A stretch of 64,000 nt of DNA, taken from Pseudomonadota bacterium. Lineage in GTDB: Bacteria > Pseudomonadota > Alphaproteobacteria > Acetobacterales > Acetobacteraceae. The first letter of the stretch is position 1. Every line of letters starts with the position of its first letter. The position numbers and the translations under genes are program-made. The DNA lies in assembly GCA_021798915.1 (NCBI GenBank), contig JAJZBM010000007.1:1-64000 (forward strand), read 5' to 3'. The notes under the pieces are model-generated. The model had not been told where the DNA came from. It was given only the letters and a program-made list of their open reading frames with translations, and made no database searches. This document shows, in pieces, positions 54,921 through 64,000 of the stretch.

Positions 54921-55367
54921 AAACAGGAACTCTACCGCGTCGTCTATTGCAGCCGCGTGCGGCTTTCCGGCCCGCCGGCCGGCATCGTCGGGCACTTGCG
55001 GCATATTCTCGCGACTTCGCGCCGCAACAACGTGCGCGCCGATATCAGCGGGGCGCTGCTTTTCGCCAATAACTGTTTCGCCCAGACGCTGGAGGGCCCG
55101 CGTGTCGAGGTCGAACGCTGTTTCGAGCGGATCCAGAACGATCCCCGCCATTCCGATGTCACGGTGCTCGAATTCGGCCCGGCTTCGGCGCGCGAATTCC
55201 CGAAATGGTCGATGGGCTTCGCCGGCGAGCCGGGGGCGGCGCATGATCCCTTGGCCTTCGTCGTGTTCGAGGGCGCTTTTGCCGGTGAGCGGCCGGAATC
55301 GGGCTCGGCGGTGCTCGGCCTGCTGCATGGGCTGGTGCGCCGGGAGGAGGCCTGGGCGCTGGCCTGA
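54918..55367 (+). CDS. BLUF-domain blue-light photoreceptor
   Basis: A 149-residue single BLUF domain that binds FAD. Residues of the photocycle are present: Tyr10 (VVYCS), Asn38 (SRRNNVRADISG), Gln56 (NNCFAQTLEG), Trp97 and Met99 (FPKWSMGF). The spacing Asn-Gln 18 and Gln-Trp 41 matches AppA. No output domain is fused; about 35 residues follow the core (AVLGLLHGLVRREEA). In E. coli BluF and others BLUF is fused to EAL. Here it stands next to a PAS-GGDEF-EAL gene, 20 bp apart, so it may control that enzyme by contact. Confidence 0.92.
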   Translation: MKQELYRVVYCSRVRLSGPPAGIVGHLRHILATSRRNNVRADISGALLFANNCFAQTLEGPRVEVERCFERIQNDPRHSDVTVLEFGPASAREFPKWSMGFAGEPGAAHDPLAFVVFEGAFAGERPESGSAVLGLLHGLVRREEAWALA

Positions 55368-55411
55368 CGCGACGTTTCTCCGAGCGGCGGGGCCTGCGGC
55401 CCTGCCGCAAC

Positions 55412-55450
55412 GGAGAAAAGTTTTTTGGTTCTTTTTTACAAAAAAGAACC
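55412..55450. repeat. Type A hairpin repeat, copy A6
   Basis: GGTTCTTTTTT/AAAAAAGAACC hairpin at 55427-55450, preceded by AAAAGTTTTTT and a GC-rich partial palindrome near 55390. It lies between the convergent BLUF gene and gcvP. Confidence 0.8.
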
Positions 55451-55456
55451 GCTTTC

Positions 55457-58300
55457 TTACTGCGCTGCCTCCTCATAATCGGCAACCGGCGCGCAAGTAC
55501 AGACGAGATTGCGGTCACCATAGGCGTTATCGACCCGCGCGACCGGCGGCCAGTATTTGGCCTCGGTGACGAAGGGCAGCGGGAAGGCAGCCTGCCCCCG
55601 GGAATAGGGGTGGGGCCAGTGATCCGCCGTCACCATCGCCGCCGTGTGCGGGGCGTTTTTCAGCGGATTATCGGCGCGATCCAGGGTGCCCGCGGCGATC
55701 GCCGCGATTTCGCCGCGTATCGCGATCATCGCGGCGCAGAAGCGGTCGATCTCTTCCTTCGGTTCGCTCTCCGTCGGCTCGACCATCAGCGTGCCGGCGA
55801 CCGGCCAGGACATGGTCGGGGCGTGAAAGCCGAAATCCTGGAGACGTTTGGCGATATCCTCGACCGTTATGCCGGCCTCGGCCTGAAAGGCGCGGCAATC
55901 GAGGATGCATTCATGCGCGACCCTGCCCGCATCCCCGCTATAGAGGATCGGGTAATGGGGGCCGAGGCGTGCTGCGATGTAATTGGCATTGAGGATCGCG
56001 CTCTCGCTCGCCCGCTTGAGGCCGGCGGCGCCCATCATGCGGATATAGGCGTAGGCGATGGTGAGGATGAGGGCGCTGCCGAACGGGGCGGCGGCGACCG
56101 GGCCGTAGCCGCTGGCCGGGCCGGCATCGATCGTCTGCGGGTGGTTCGGGAGATGGGGCGCGAGGTGGGCGGCGACCGCGATCGGCCCCACCCCCGGCCC
56201 GCCGCCGCCATGCGGGATGGTGAAGGTTTTGTGGAGATTGAGATGGCAGACATCGGCGCCGATCGCGCCGGGGCTGGTCAGGCCGAGTTGGGCGTTGAGA
56301 TTGGCGCCGTCCATGTAGACCTGCCCCCCGGCCGCATGGACACGGGCGCAGATCTCGCGGATGCCGGCTTCGAACACGCCGTGGGTGCTGGGGTAGGTGA
56401 CCATCAGCGCGGCGAGATTGCGGCCATGTGCCGCGATCTTGGCGTCGAGATCGGCGGGATCGATATTGCCGCGCGCATCGCAGCCGACGACGACGACGCG
56501 ATAGCCGGCCATCGTCGCGCTCGCCGGATTGGTGCCGTGGGCGCTGGCCGGGATCAGGCAGATATCGCGCCCGCCCTCGCCGCGCGCCGCGTGATAGGCG
56601 CGGATCGCGAGCAGGCCGGCGAATTCACCCTGGGCGCCGGAATTGGGCTGTAGCGAGACCGCTTCCATGCCGGTCAGCCGCGCGAGCCAGGTGGCGAGGC
56701 GGCGGATCAGGATGAGATAGCCGACGCTCTGATCCTCGGGCTGGAAGGGGTGGATCGCGGCGAAACCGGGCCAGGAGAGCGCCATCATCGCGGCGGTGGG
56801 GTTGAGTTTCATGGTGCAGGAGCCGAGCGGGATCATGCCGCGATCGAGCGCGATGTCCTGATCGGCGAGGCGGCGGAGATAGCGCAGCATCGCGTGCTCG
56901 CTCCGGTGGCGGTGGAACACCGGATGGGTGAGGATCGGCGAGCGGGGCGGGAATGGGGCTGCGGGCGCGGCCGCGGGGGCGAGCCTCGCTTCGAACGCGC
57001 CGGCGAGGCGGGCGAGTTCGGCCTCCGTCACCGTCTCGTCGAGGGCGATCGCAACGCCATCGGGGAGCGGGCGGAGATCGAACCCGGCCTCCCGCCCGCG
57101 CGCGAGCAAAGCCCGGGCATCACCCTGGATCACGATGGTATCGAAAAAAGCCTGATGGCGGGGGGGAAAGCCGGCCCCGGTCAGGGCGTCGGCGAGGCGG
57201 CGCGCCATAGCGTGGACGCTTGCCGCGATCCGGCGCAACCCCTCCGGCCCGTGCCAGATCGCGTAGAAGGCGGCGATATTGGCGAGCAGAACCTGCGCCG
57301 TGCAGATATTGGAGGTCGCTTTCTCGCGCCGGATGTGCTGCTCGCGGGTTTGGAGCGCGAGGCGGAGCGCGGGACGCCCCGCGGCGTCGATCGAGACCCC
57401 GACCAGGCGGCCCGGCATGTGGCGGCGGAATTCGGCGCGGGTCGCGAAAAATCCGGCATGGGGACCGCCGAACCCCATCGGGACGCCGAAACGCTGCGCC
57501 GAGCCGACGACGACATCCGCCCCCATCTCGCCGGGCGGGGTGAGCAGCACCAGCGCCAGCGGATCGGCGGCGACGATGGCGAGCGCGCCGGCGGCGTGGG
57601 CGGCGACGATCTCGGGGGCGAGGTCGCGGAGCGCCCCGGTGGTGCCGGGATATTGCAGCAAAACCGCGAAGGGCCGCGCGCTGGCGATCGCCTCGCGGTC
57701 GCCGGGCGCGAATTCGACCAGCGTCCAGCCATGCGGCGCGGCGCGTGTCGCGAGAACGGCGCGGGTCTGGGGATGGAGATCGGCGGCGATGGCGATGGTG
57801 GTCGCGCCCTTGGCCGGTGCCACCGCATGGGCCATGGCAACCGCTTCCGCCGCCGCCGTCGCCTCATCGAGCAGCGAGGCATTGGCGATCTCGAGCCCGG
57901 CGAGATCGCCGATCATCGTCTGAAAGGCGAGCAACGCGGTGAGCCGGCCTTGCGAAATCTCCGGCTGATAGGGGGTATAGGCGGTGTACCAGGCCGGGTT
58001 CTCGAGCACGTTGCGCTGGATCACCGGGGGCAGGTGGGTTCCGTGATAGCCTTGGCCGATCAGCGGCTTGCGCCCGCCGTTGCGGGATGCGAGGGCGGCG
58101 AGTTCGGCGAGCACCGCGGCCTCGCCGAGCGGCGCCGGGAGACCTTGGCCGCTCTCTGCGCGAATATCGCCGGGAATGGTCGCGGCGATCAGATCATCGA
58201 GGGTCGCGACGCCGATTTCGGCCAGCATCGCCGCCTGATCGGTCGTCGTCGTCGCGATGTGGCGGCCAGCAAAGCCGGGATCGGAAGCGGGGTCGGGCAT
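55457..58300 (-). CDS. gcvP: Glycine dehydrogenase (decarboxylating), P protein
   Basis: A 947-residue PLP enzyme that decarboxylates glycine and passes the aminomethyl group to GcvH. Single-chain type: [10 protein letters not shown] at the start, [37 protein letters not shown], then the C-terminal half with the PLP-lysine in [22 protein letters not shown] 58300 is chosen; GGAGGA precedes it. It is the last gene of gcvT-H-P. Confidence 0.97.
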   Translation of the reverse strand: MPDPASDPGFAGRHIATTTTDQAAMLAEIGVATLDDLIAATIPGDIRAESGQGLPAPLGEAAVLAELAALASRNGGRKPLIGQGYHGTHLPPVIQRNVLENPAWYTAYTPYQPEISQGRLTALLAFQTMIGDLAGLEIANASLLDEATAAAEAVAMAHAVAPAKGATTIAIAADLHPQTRAVLATRAAPHGWTLVEFAPGDREAIASARPFAVLLQYPGTTGALRDLAPEIVAAHAAGALAIVAADPLALVLLTPPGEMGADVVVGSAQRFGVPMGFGGPHAGFFATRAEFRRHMPGRLVGVSIDAAGRPALRLALQTREQHIRREKATSNICTAQVLLANIAAFYAIWHGPEGLRRIAASVHAMARRLADALTGAGFPPRHQAFFDTIVIQGDARALLARGREAGFDLRPLPDGVAIALDETVTEAELARLAGAFEARLAPAAAPAAPFPPRSPILTHPVFHRHRSEHAMLRYLRRLADQDIALDRGMIPLGSCTMKLNPTAAMMALSWPGFAAIHPFQPEDQSVGYLILIRRLATWLARLTGMEAVSLQPNSGAQGEFAGLLAIRAYHAARGEGGRDICLIPASAHGTNPASATMAGYRVVVVGCDARGNIDPADLDAKIAAHGRNLAALMVTYPSTHGVFEAGIREICARVHAAGGQVYMDGANLNAQLGLTSPGAIGADVCHLNLHKTFTIPHGGGGPGVGPIAVAAHLAPHLPNHPQTIDAGPASGYGPVAAAPFGSALILTIAYAYIRMMGAAGLKRASESAILNANYIAARLGPHYPILYSGDAGRVAHECILDCRAFQAEAGITVEDIAKRLQDFGFHAPTMSWPVAGTLMVEPTESEPKEEIDRFCAAMIAIRGEIAAIAAGTLDRADNPLKNAPHTAAMVTADHWPHPYSRGQAAFPLPFVTEAKYWPPVARVDNAYGDRNLVCTCAPVADYEEAAQ

Positions 58301-58314
58301 CGGATCCTCCGTCG

Positions 58315-58689
58315 TCACAGGCTCGCGACCAGGGCGCGATAGGCGGCCTCGTCGAGCAGGGCCGCGAAATCGTCGGGGTTGGCTTGGGTGAGGCGGAAGA
58401 ACCAGCCCTCCCCCTCGGGGGCGCGGTTGACCAGGGCCGGATCCTCGACGATGGCGCCGTTCACCGCAGCGATGGTGCCGGCGAGCGGGGCATAGACGTC
58501 GGAGGCGGCTTTGACGCTCTCGACGACGGCGCAGGCTTCACCCGCTTCGACCGCGCGGCCAGGCTCGGGCAATTCGATGAAGACCAGATCGCCGAGCGCG
58601 GTTTGCGCGTGGTCGGTGATGCCGATGGTGAGCGCATCGCCGTCGCGACGCACCCATTCATGGTCCTTGGTATAGCGGGTTTCGGCCAT
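58315..58689 (-). CDS. gcvH: Glycine cleavage system H protein
   Basis: A 124-residue lipoyl carrier. Lipoylated Lys60 in [14 protein letters not shown], with [24 protein letters not shown] and [18 protein letters not shown]. Start at MAETRYTK. It lies 7 bp after gcvT and 14 bp before gcvP. Confidence 0.97.
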   Translation of the reverse strand: MAETRYTKDHEWVRRDGDALTIGITDHAQTALGDLVFIELPEPGRAVEAGEACAVVESVKAASDVYAPLAGTIAAVNGAIVEDPALVNRAPEGEGWFFRLTQANPDDFAALLDEAAYRALVASL

Positions 58690-58696
58690 GGTTTCC

Positions 58697-59806
58697 TCAA
58701 CTGGCGTAGTGATGGGGGATGAAGGGAAGGGGGGTGACGCGGGCCGGCAGGGCGCGCTCGCGCACCACGATGGCGAGCGCCGTGCCGGGTTGGGCGAACG
58801 CGGCCGCGACATAACCCATGGCGATCGGGGCGGCGAGCGTCGGGCTGAAACCGCCGGAGGTGACGCGCCCGACCTCGCGCCCCTCGGCGAGGATCACGGC
58901 CCCGGCGCGCGCCGGCGCCCGGCCTTCGAGGCGGAGGCCGACGCGGCGCTGCGCCGGGCCGGCAGCCAGCTCGTCGCGAATCGCCGCACCACCCGGGAAA
59001 TCCCAATTTTCGCGCCGCCGCTTGCCGATCGTCCAGGCGAGGCCGGCGGCGACCGGCGTCGTCGTCTCATCGATGTCCTGGCCGTAAAGGCAGAGCCCGG
59101 CTTCGAGCCGCAGCACGTCGCGCGCGCCGAGCCCGGCCGGCAGAACCCCGGGCAGCGCGAGCAGGGTCCGCGCCAGATCTTCCGCCGAAGCCGCCGGCAG
59201 CGAGATCTCGACCCCGTCCTCCCCGGTATAGCCGGAGCGCGAGACGAGACACGGGATGCCGGCGATCGCGCATTCGCCGACCGCCATGAAGGGCAAGCTG
59301 GCGAGCGCCGGCGCGAGCGGGGTGAGAAGCGCCAGCGCCTTCGGCCCCTGGAAGGCGAGCAGCGCCCGCCCGGGCTGTTCGGCGAGGGTGACAGCGGGGG
59401 GCAAATTGGCGCTGATATGCGCGAAATCCGCCGCCTTGCACGCCGCATTGACGATCAGGAACAGCCGGTCCTCGGCGAGCCGCGCGACCATCAGATCATC
59501 GCGAATGCCGCCCGAAGCATTGGTGAGCAGCGTATAGCGCTGCCGCCCCGGCCGCAGACCGAGGATGTCGCCCGGCACCAGCCGCGTGAGGGCCGGCGCC
59601 GCATCCGGGCCGCGCAATTCCGCCTGGCCCATATGCGAGACATCGAACAGCGCGGCGCCCTCGCGGCAGGCGCGGTGTTCGGCGAGGATGCCGGCCGGGT
59701 AGGAGACCGGCATGGCATAGCCGGCGAACCCGACCATGCGCGCGCCGAGGGCACGATGCAGGGCATCGAGCGGGGTTACGCGCAAATCGGCGATCGATTC
59801 GGTCAT
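58697..59806 (-). CDS. gcvT: Aminomethyltransferase, glycine cleavage T protein
   Basis: A 369-residue folate enzyme that releases ammonia and forms methylene-THF from the H-protein-bound intermediate. TPLDALHRALGARMVGFAGYAMPVSY, LFDVSHMGQAEL, SRSGYTGEDGVEI, and VTSGGFSPTLAAPIAMGYV are diagnostic. ATG 59806 is chosen; upstream in-frame codons belong to the riboswitch leader. Confidence 0.97.
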   Translation of the reverse strand: MTESIADLRVTPLDALHRALGARMVGFAGYAMPVSYPAGILAEHRACREGAALFDVSHMGQAELRGPDAAPALTRLVPGDILGLRPGRQRYTLLTNASGGIRDDLMVARLAEDRLFLIVNAACKAADFAHISANLPPAVTLAEQPGRALLAFQGPKALALLTPLAPALASLPFMAVGECAIAGIPCLVSRSGYTGEDGVEISLPAASAEDLARTLLALPGVLPAGLGARDVLRLEAGLCLYGQDIDETTTPVAAGLAWTIGKRRRENWDFPGGAAIRDELAAGPAQRRVGLRLEGRAPARAGAVILAEGREVGRVTSGGFSPTLAAPIAMGYVAAAFAQPGTALAIVVRERALPARVTPLPFIPHHYAS

Positions 59807-59849
59807 CTCGGGCTCCGCTCGCGGTCGCGCCGGCGCGCTGCCGGCCTTT

Positions 59850-60058
59850 CGACCCCCCTCTGTCGCGGAACCTGAGAGATTGGGCCGCCCGAGATCGCGC
59901 GGCCTTACCCCGTCGGTGCGGCGGGAAGACCCCGCCGGCTTTCCAGAGGTCCGAATTTCCGCGCGGCCCTTTTGCCTGAGCGTTTCCGGGGGCCGGTTGC
60001 GCCTTCGGCGGCGAGACCAACCTTTCAGCGAAGGGTGGCCCCACTCTCTCCCGCGCGG
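59850..60058 (-). promoter_or_regulatory. Tandem glycine riboswitch upstream of gcvTHP
   Basis: On the minus strand the leader starts GCGGGAGAGAGTGGG, then CGCCGAAGGCGCAA and ACGCTCAGGCAAAAGG (aptamer 1). It continues with GACGGGGTAAGGC and CTCTCAGGTTCCGCGACAG ending near AGAGGGG (aptamer 2). These are the conserved cores of the two glycine aptamers. It lies 45 bp before the gcvT start and should switch on glycine breakdown when glycine is high. Confidence 0.93.
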
Positions 60059-60205
60059 ATGCTGCGGACGGCACAGCATGGCCGAGTGAACGCCAAAGAG
60101 CAATCGGCAAATCGAAATCGGCTATCACGAACGCGCGGCCTTGCCTTGGTTTCCCCAATGCCGGCAGAGTGCGGCGTGAACGAGGGCGAGGGGTTTTTCT
60201 ACTAA

Positions 60206-61165
60206 ATGGCGGTCTATACCGAGGTTTCCGACGAGGCGCTGGCGGCGTTTCTCGGCGAATACGCGATCGGCGGGCTGGTCGCCTTCCGTGGCATCGCCGA
60301 GGGGGTGGAGAACAGCAATTACGCGCTCCGCACCGAGGCCGGGGATTTCATTCTCACGCTTTATGAAAAACGCGTCGAGCGGGCCGATCTGCCGTGGTTT
60401 CTCGGCCTTATGGCGCATCTCGCCGGCGCTGGCATTCCGTGTCCGCTGCCGGTGCATGGGCGGGACGGCGTGGCGTTGCGCGAACTCTGCGGGCGGCCGG
60501 CGGCGATCACCACGTTTCTCCCCGGCGTCTGGCCGCGCCGGGTCGATGTCGCCCATTGCGGCCCGCTCGGGACGGCGCTGGCGCGGCTTCATCGCGCCGG
60601 CGAAGGGTATGCGCCGCGCCGCGACAACGCGCTGGGTCCGGCAAGCTGGGCCGGGCTTTTCGCGCGTGCCGCCGATCACGCCGATGATGTCCGCCCCGGC
60701 TTGCGCGCCGAGCTGGCGGCGGCGCTCGCCGCCATTCTCGGCGCCTGGCCGCAGGGGCTGCCGGTCGGGCATATCCATGCCGATCTCTTTCCCGATAACG
60801 TGTTTTTTCTGGATCGCCACATCTCCGGCCTGATCGATTTCTATTTCGCGGCGACCGACCTCCTCGCCTATGATCTCGCGGTCTGTCTCAATGCCTGGTG
60901 TTTCGAGGCCGATTACAGCTTCAACGTCACCAAGGCGCGGGCGCTGCTCGCGGCGTACGGCGCGGTGCGGCCGCTCGGCGCCGCCGAGACCGAGTCACTT
61001 CCCGTATTGTGTCAGGGGGCGGCGCTCCGCTTTGCGCTGACCCGGCTTTATGACTGGATCAACACCCCGGCCGGCGCGCTGGTGACGCGCAAGGATCCGC
61101 TCGATTATGTTCGCCGCCTTCGCTTCAACCTCGCAGCCAAGGACGCCAGCGCCTATGGACTCTGA
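60206..61165 (+). CDS. thrB: Homoserine kinase (APH-fold type)
   Basis: A 319-residue kinase of threonine synthesis, alphaproteobacterial aminoglycoside-phosphotransferase-fold form. [33 protein letters not shown], the catalytic loop [15 protein letters not shown] and [24 protein letters not shown] are diagnostic. GAGGGG precedes ATG 60206. It overlaps rnhA by 11 bp. Confidence 0.95.
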   Translation: MAVYTEVSDEALAAFLGEYAIGGLVAFRGIAEGVENSNYALRTEAGDFILTLYEKRVERADLPWFLGLMAHLAGAGIPCPLPVHGRDGVALRELCGRPAAITTFLPGVWPRRVDVAHCGPLGTALARLHRAGEGYAPRRDNALGPASWAGLFARAADHADDVRPGLRAELAAALAAILGAWPQGLPVGHIHADLFPDNVFFLDRHISGLIDFYFAATDLLAYDLAVCLNAWCFEADYSFNVTKARALLAAYGAVRPLGAAETESLPVLCQGAALRFALTRLYDWINTPAGALVTRKDPLDYVRRLRFNLAAKDASAYGL

Positions 61166-61616
61166 GGCAAAGACGGTCGAAATCTGGACCGATGGTGGCT
61201 GCAAGCCCAATCCCGGGCCGGGCGGATGGGCGGCGATTTTGCGCCTCGGCGGGCATGAGCGCGTGCTCTCCGGCGCCGAGATCGCGACCACCAATAACCG
61301 CATGGAACTGACCGCGGCGGCGGCGGCGTTGGAGGCGTTGTCACGCCCGTGCCGGGTTGCCCTTTATACCGACAGCGAATACCTGAAAAACGGCATCACC
61401 CGCTGGAAGGATGGCTGGGTGCGGCGCAACTGGCGCAACGCTGCCGGCGATCCGGTGGCCAATATGGATCTCTGGCGCCGGGTGCTGGAGGTTGCCGCCC
61501 GCCACGAGATCACCTGGCATTGGGTGCGCGGCCATGCCGGGCATGCGCTGAACGAACGCGCCGACCAACTCGCGACCGAGGCGCGTGAGCGGCTGGTCGG
61601 CGGCGAGATGAGCTAA
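61155..61616 (+). CDS. rnhA: Ribonuclease HI
   Basis: A 153-residue nuclease removing RNA from RNA-DNA hybrids. Catalytic acids: [16 protein letters not shown] (Asp), NNRMELTAA (Glu), [12 protein letters not shown] (Asp), and [11 protein letters not shown] (Asp), with WVRGHAGH before it. Start ATG 61155 lies within the end of thrB, a common alphaproteobacterial pair. Confidence 0.97.
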   Translation: MDSEAKTVEIWTDGGCKPNPGPGGWAAILRLGGHERVLSGAEIATTNNRMELTAAAAALEALSRPCRVALYTDSEYLKNGITRWKDGWVRRNWRNAAGDPVANMDLWRRVLEVAARHEITWHWVRGHAGHALNERADQLATEARERLVGGEMS

Positions 61617-61618
61617 GA

Positions 61619-61782
61619 CTCTTCTTTTGACTTCCGAAAAAGCAGCAAAAAGGACTTTTATCCCGGTTTCCTGTCCCGGTTTCTTGTCCCGGTTTCTCGT
61701 CCCGGTTTCTCGGGGCGGCAGGGCCGCAGGCACTGCCGCAACGGATAAAAGTTTTTTGGTTCTTTTTTTCAAAAAAGAACCG
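61619..61782. repeat. Composite: degenerate B unit + 13-bp x4 tandem + palindrome + A7
   Basis: A degenerate type B segment (61619-61655) is followed by four copies of a 13-bp unit (TCCCGGTTTCCTG and variants, 61661-61712). A GGCAGGGCCGCAGGCACTGCC partial palindrome (about 61716-61737) and a type A hairpin (61758-61781) complete it. It fills the gap between the convergent rnhA and a PEP-CTERM gene. Confidence 0.85.
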
Positions 61783-61784
61783 CT

Positions 61785-62939
61785 TTACCCTCTCTTTTCT
61801 TCCCGCTGGCGGCGGAGGCGCGTGAGGGCGAGCGCGCCGGTGGCGAGCAAGGCGAGGGCGGACGGTTCCGGGACGTCTGCCGTCGTGGTCGGGATACCGC
61901 TGAGATCGCCGAGCGGCAAAGCGAGGTTGTGGACCTCCCCGCCCTGATCGAGGGATTCGCCGATCACCGCGCCGGTGAGATCGCCGGAGGGGTTGCTGAT
62001 CGTCGCGCCCGGGGCGAGGATCTGCCCGGCCCAGCCGCCGGCGAAATTCAGCGTCGTTGTGTCGACGAAATCCCAGATCACGCTGGCGTCGCCGGTGAAG
62101 GTGTTGAGATTGGGCAGCGGCGTGGCCGAATTCCCGGTGACCACGACGATGACGGCGTCGAGCCCGTTGGTATTGACGCCGGCGAAATTCTGATAGGTGG
62201 CGAGATCGTTCATCGTCGTCGTGATGAACCCATAAGTCTCGCCGCCGCCGAAATTGCCGCTCGCCTGGGTTGCGGTGAACGCGGTCGGGCCGTTCTGGAC
62301 ATAGGGGCCGACGGCCACTGCCCCGCTCGTGGTCGCGAGGGTCGCGAGCGAGGTGCTGAGATCGGTGAGTGCGGCCTGGAACGGCATGGTTGCGGCGAAG
62401 GGGAACACCGTGCTTGCGGCGAGCCCGGTTTTGATCGTGCCGGCGCTGGCGTTTTGGGTTACCCCGGCGGTGGCGGCGGCGGTGTTGATGAAAGTCGGGT
62501 TGCTGATCTGGCCGGCGTTCTGCCCGACGATATTGACCCCGCCGGCGTGCTGGAGCGAGAGATTGCTGCCCGAAGCATTGCTGCCCTGGATGTCGGCGTC
62601 GCCAGCGATCAGGGTCGCGCCGCCGGAGACGTTGCCCCAGACATCGAGCGCGCCATAGGTCGCGCCGAGGGCGGCGTTGGTGGTGTCTCCGGTGCAGCCA
62701 TTGAAGCAAATATTATGGCCCGAGCCGGTGAAATTGCCGCCGACCGCGACCCGCCCCTCGGTTTCGTTGGCGGCGTTATCATTGCCGAAGGTGACGACGT
62801 TGAACTGGTTGAGCACGGCATCGGCGAGCGAGAGTTCGGCGGCGGTGAGCCCGCCGGCGCGGGCCGGGGAGGGCGCGGCGGCGAGGAGAGAAAGCCCGGC
62901 GAGGATGGCGACGGGGAACGAGAGAGACGTGATCTTCAA
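61785..62939 (-). CDS. PEP-CTERM protein, choice-of-anchor A type
   Basis: A 384-residue exported protein with a TTG start preceded by GCGGAG. Signal peptide VAILAGLSLLAAAPSPARA. The body matches the choice-of-anchor A domain: LNQFNVVTFGNDNAANETEGRVAVGGNFTG, GALDVWGNVSGGATLIAGDADIQG, FAGGWAGQILAPGATISNPSGDLTG. The C-terminus VPEPSALALLATGALALTRLRRQREE is a PEP-CTERM sorting signal, normally processed by exosortase. No exosortase is in the window. Confidence 0.88.
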   Translation of the reverse strand: MKITSLSFPVAILAGLSLLAAAPSPARAGGLTAAELSLADAVLNQFNVVTFGNDNAANETEGRVAVGGNFTGSGHNICFNGCTGDTTNAALGATYGALDVWGNVSGGATLIAGDADIQGSNASGSNLSLQHAGGVNIVGQNAGQISNPTFINTAAATAGVTQNASAGTIKTGLAASTVFPFAATMPFQAALTDLSTSLATLATTSGAVAVGPYVQNGPTAFTATQASGNFGGGETYGFITTTMNDLATYQNFAGVNTNGLDAVIVVVTGNSATPLPNLNTFTGDASVIWDFVDTTTLNFAGGWAGQILAPGATISNPSGDLTGAVIGESLDQGGEVHNLALPLGDLSGIPTTTADVPEPSALALLATGALALTRLRRQREEKRG

Positions 62940-63048
62940 GACCGACTCCGCATGGGCGAGAGTGAAATTTGCACTAAAATATCGTTAAAAAATGGATTTA
63001 GCAACGCGAATGAAATACCCGCCGCTCGCTTTGATCGGTCGGGCGTGA

Positions 63049-63807
63049 TCAGTCCGGAACGCGCCGCCGGCGGCGGCGAAACAGGATGAACATCAAGGAG
63101 GCGGTGGCCAGCAGGAGGAGCGACGCGGGTTCGGGAACCGCGTCAGCGGCGCCGACGGCCGGGCTGGCCCCCGATACGCTGACGCCGCTCGGGATCGGGA
63201 TCGGCTGCCAGGCGCCGCCGCCATCGAGGGAGCCGCCGGGGGGATTGGGGGGCGTGCCGGCATTGTCTCCAAGGCCGGGGTAATTCGCTGGGCCGCCGCC
63301 CGAGGAACGTCCGCCCCCCGATTGTCCATCATGCGATTCGCCGCCGGGCGCGCCGGCGAAGGGATTGGAGGGCATGAACGGAAAAAGCCCGGAGGGCATG
63401 GCGCCGGGCGACCAGGAGCCGGCACCGGCGCCGTCATGGTCGTTTCCCCCGTTGCCGCGGTTGCGCCCATCATCGGCATTGCCGAAGGGGAGGGGATTGG
63501 GGGGCGGGCCGCCACCGATCAGATCCGGGCGGAATTTATTGCCGCGATCACCGCGATCATTGCCGCACTCTCCGCCCCCGGCACAATTCTCATAGAAAAC
63601 GTCATGCGCGACGAGGAGGGAGAGATCGCCCTCGCCGCCCGCCCCGGCGCGGGAAGGCGCGCCCTGCCGCGCCTCGGCGTGGGTTTGATCGTCCGCGACA
63701 TGGCTGGCCTGGTCGCGATCGGCCGGGGATGCCGGCAGGATCATGGTGAGGGATCCCATGGCATTGGCGAGCGCGAACAGTGAGAGGAGACGGAGTTTTG
63801 TGACCAT
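63049..63807 (-). CDS. PEP-CTERM protein, Gly/Asn/Asp/Pro-rich
   Basis: A 252-residue exported protein. Signal LRLLSLFALANAMGSLTMILPA. The mature chain is low-complexity, with NRGNGGNDHDGAGAG and GGGRSSGGGPANYPGLG stretches and two cysteines (ENCAGGGECGND). The C-terminus AVPEPASLLLLATASLMFIL then RRRRRR is a PEP-CTERM signal. No enzymatic motif. It is 109 bp upstream of the choice-of-anchor gene, same strand. Confidence 0.8.
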   Translation of the reverse strand: MVTKLRLLSLFALANAMGSLTMILPASPADRDQASHVADDQTHAEARQGAPSRAGAGGEGDLSLLVAHDVFYENCAGGGECGNDRGDRGNKFRPDLIGGGPPPNPLPFGNADDGRNRGNGGNDHDGAGAGSWSPGAMPSGLFPFMPSNPFAGAPGGESHDGQSGGGRSSGGGPANYPGLGDNAGTPPNPPGGSLDGGGAWQPIPIPSGVSVSGASPAVGAADAVPEPASLLLLATASLMFILFRRRRRRVPD

Positions 63808-64000
63808 GACGACTTCCGGATAGTCGAGTCTCAGAAAAATAGATTAATTTTTGATGAATATCCTGCCGCCGATCCCTGCGCCCGCCGCATGTCAGGTCAG
63901 GGGCTCGCCCGTCGCCGCGTTTTCGCGCGCCCCCGGTTGACGCAAACCCGCCCACGGGGCTACATCGCCGCCCCACCGGAACAATGCCCAGGTGGCGGAA

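Noticed and set aside
59807-60103. N-terminal extension of gcvT
   Set aside because: The extra codons are the riboswitch leader; GcvT homology starts at 59806.
63808-64000. Coding sequence at the right edge
   Set aside because: Only short antisense-like frames with no motifs; nothing could be supported here.

Overview
The window is high-GC chromosomal DNA of an alphaproteobacterium, most likely Rhodospirillales and Acetobacteraceae-like. I infer this from a complete pqqABCDE operon, HdaA, an alphaproteobacterial cytochrome oxidase subunit IV, RNase E with an S1-domain insert, and the purMN / PerM / hda / ppk / ppx block. No rRNA, tRNA, CRISPR array, transposase or phage gene was recognised. 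The species cannot be named from the sequence alone.

Layout. 1-9.6 kb: the 3' part of a membrane glycosyltransferase-like gene with an AT-rich core, a DJ-1/PfpI protein, an AhpD-like protein, RNase E, a FecR/DUF6600-like secreted protein facing a Gly/Tyr-rich lipoprotein, an orphan hydrogenase-III/NuoB-like Fe-S subunit and a sulfotransferase. 9.6-18.3 kb: a lipoprotein made of two copies of one domain, an orphan fliI, MarR and universal stress proteins, pdxH, fabI, aroC and hrcA. 18.4-22 kb: a 250-bp branched palindrome followed by pqqABCDE on the minus strand. 22-31 kb: a LysR regulator, the soluble NAD-linked formate dehydrogenase operon fdsGBA-fdhD-fdsD and an oxalate/formate-type MFS carrier. 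31-42 kb: argJ, a parvulin isomerase, rplT/rpmI, a cysteine-less HMA-like protein with a beta-barrel partner, gmk/yicC, an SDR, an MBL hydrolase, lrgAB and argG. 42-53 kb: panE-like/ppx/ppk/hda/perM diverging from purMN, a small cox subunit, a luciferase-like oxidoreductase and a DUF445 protein. 53-64 kb: a PAS-GGDEF-EAL enzyme next to a BLUF photoreceptor, gcvTHP under a tandem glycine riboswitch, thrB/rnhA and two PEP-CTERM proteins.

Functional themes. PQQ synthesis beside formate oxidation and a formate/oxalate carrier suggests periplasmic alcohol or aldehyde oxidation coupled to C1 oxidation. The BLUF plus GGDEF-EAL pair is a candidate blue-light c-di-GMP switch built as two separate proteins.

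Non-coding structure is unusually rich. Two hairpin modules (a GGTTC-T-run/A-run-GAACC type and a CTTCTTTTT/AAAAAGAAG type) recur at least ten times, mostly at gene 3' ends, and twice form the same composite with a GC-rich palindrome between them. Separately, short tandem duplications of 12-20 bp sit repeatedly at stop codons or just before starts.
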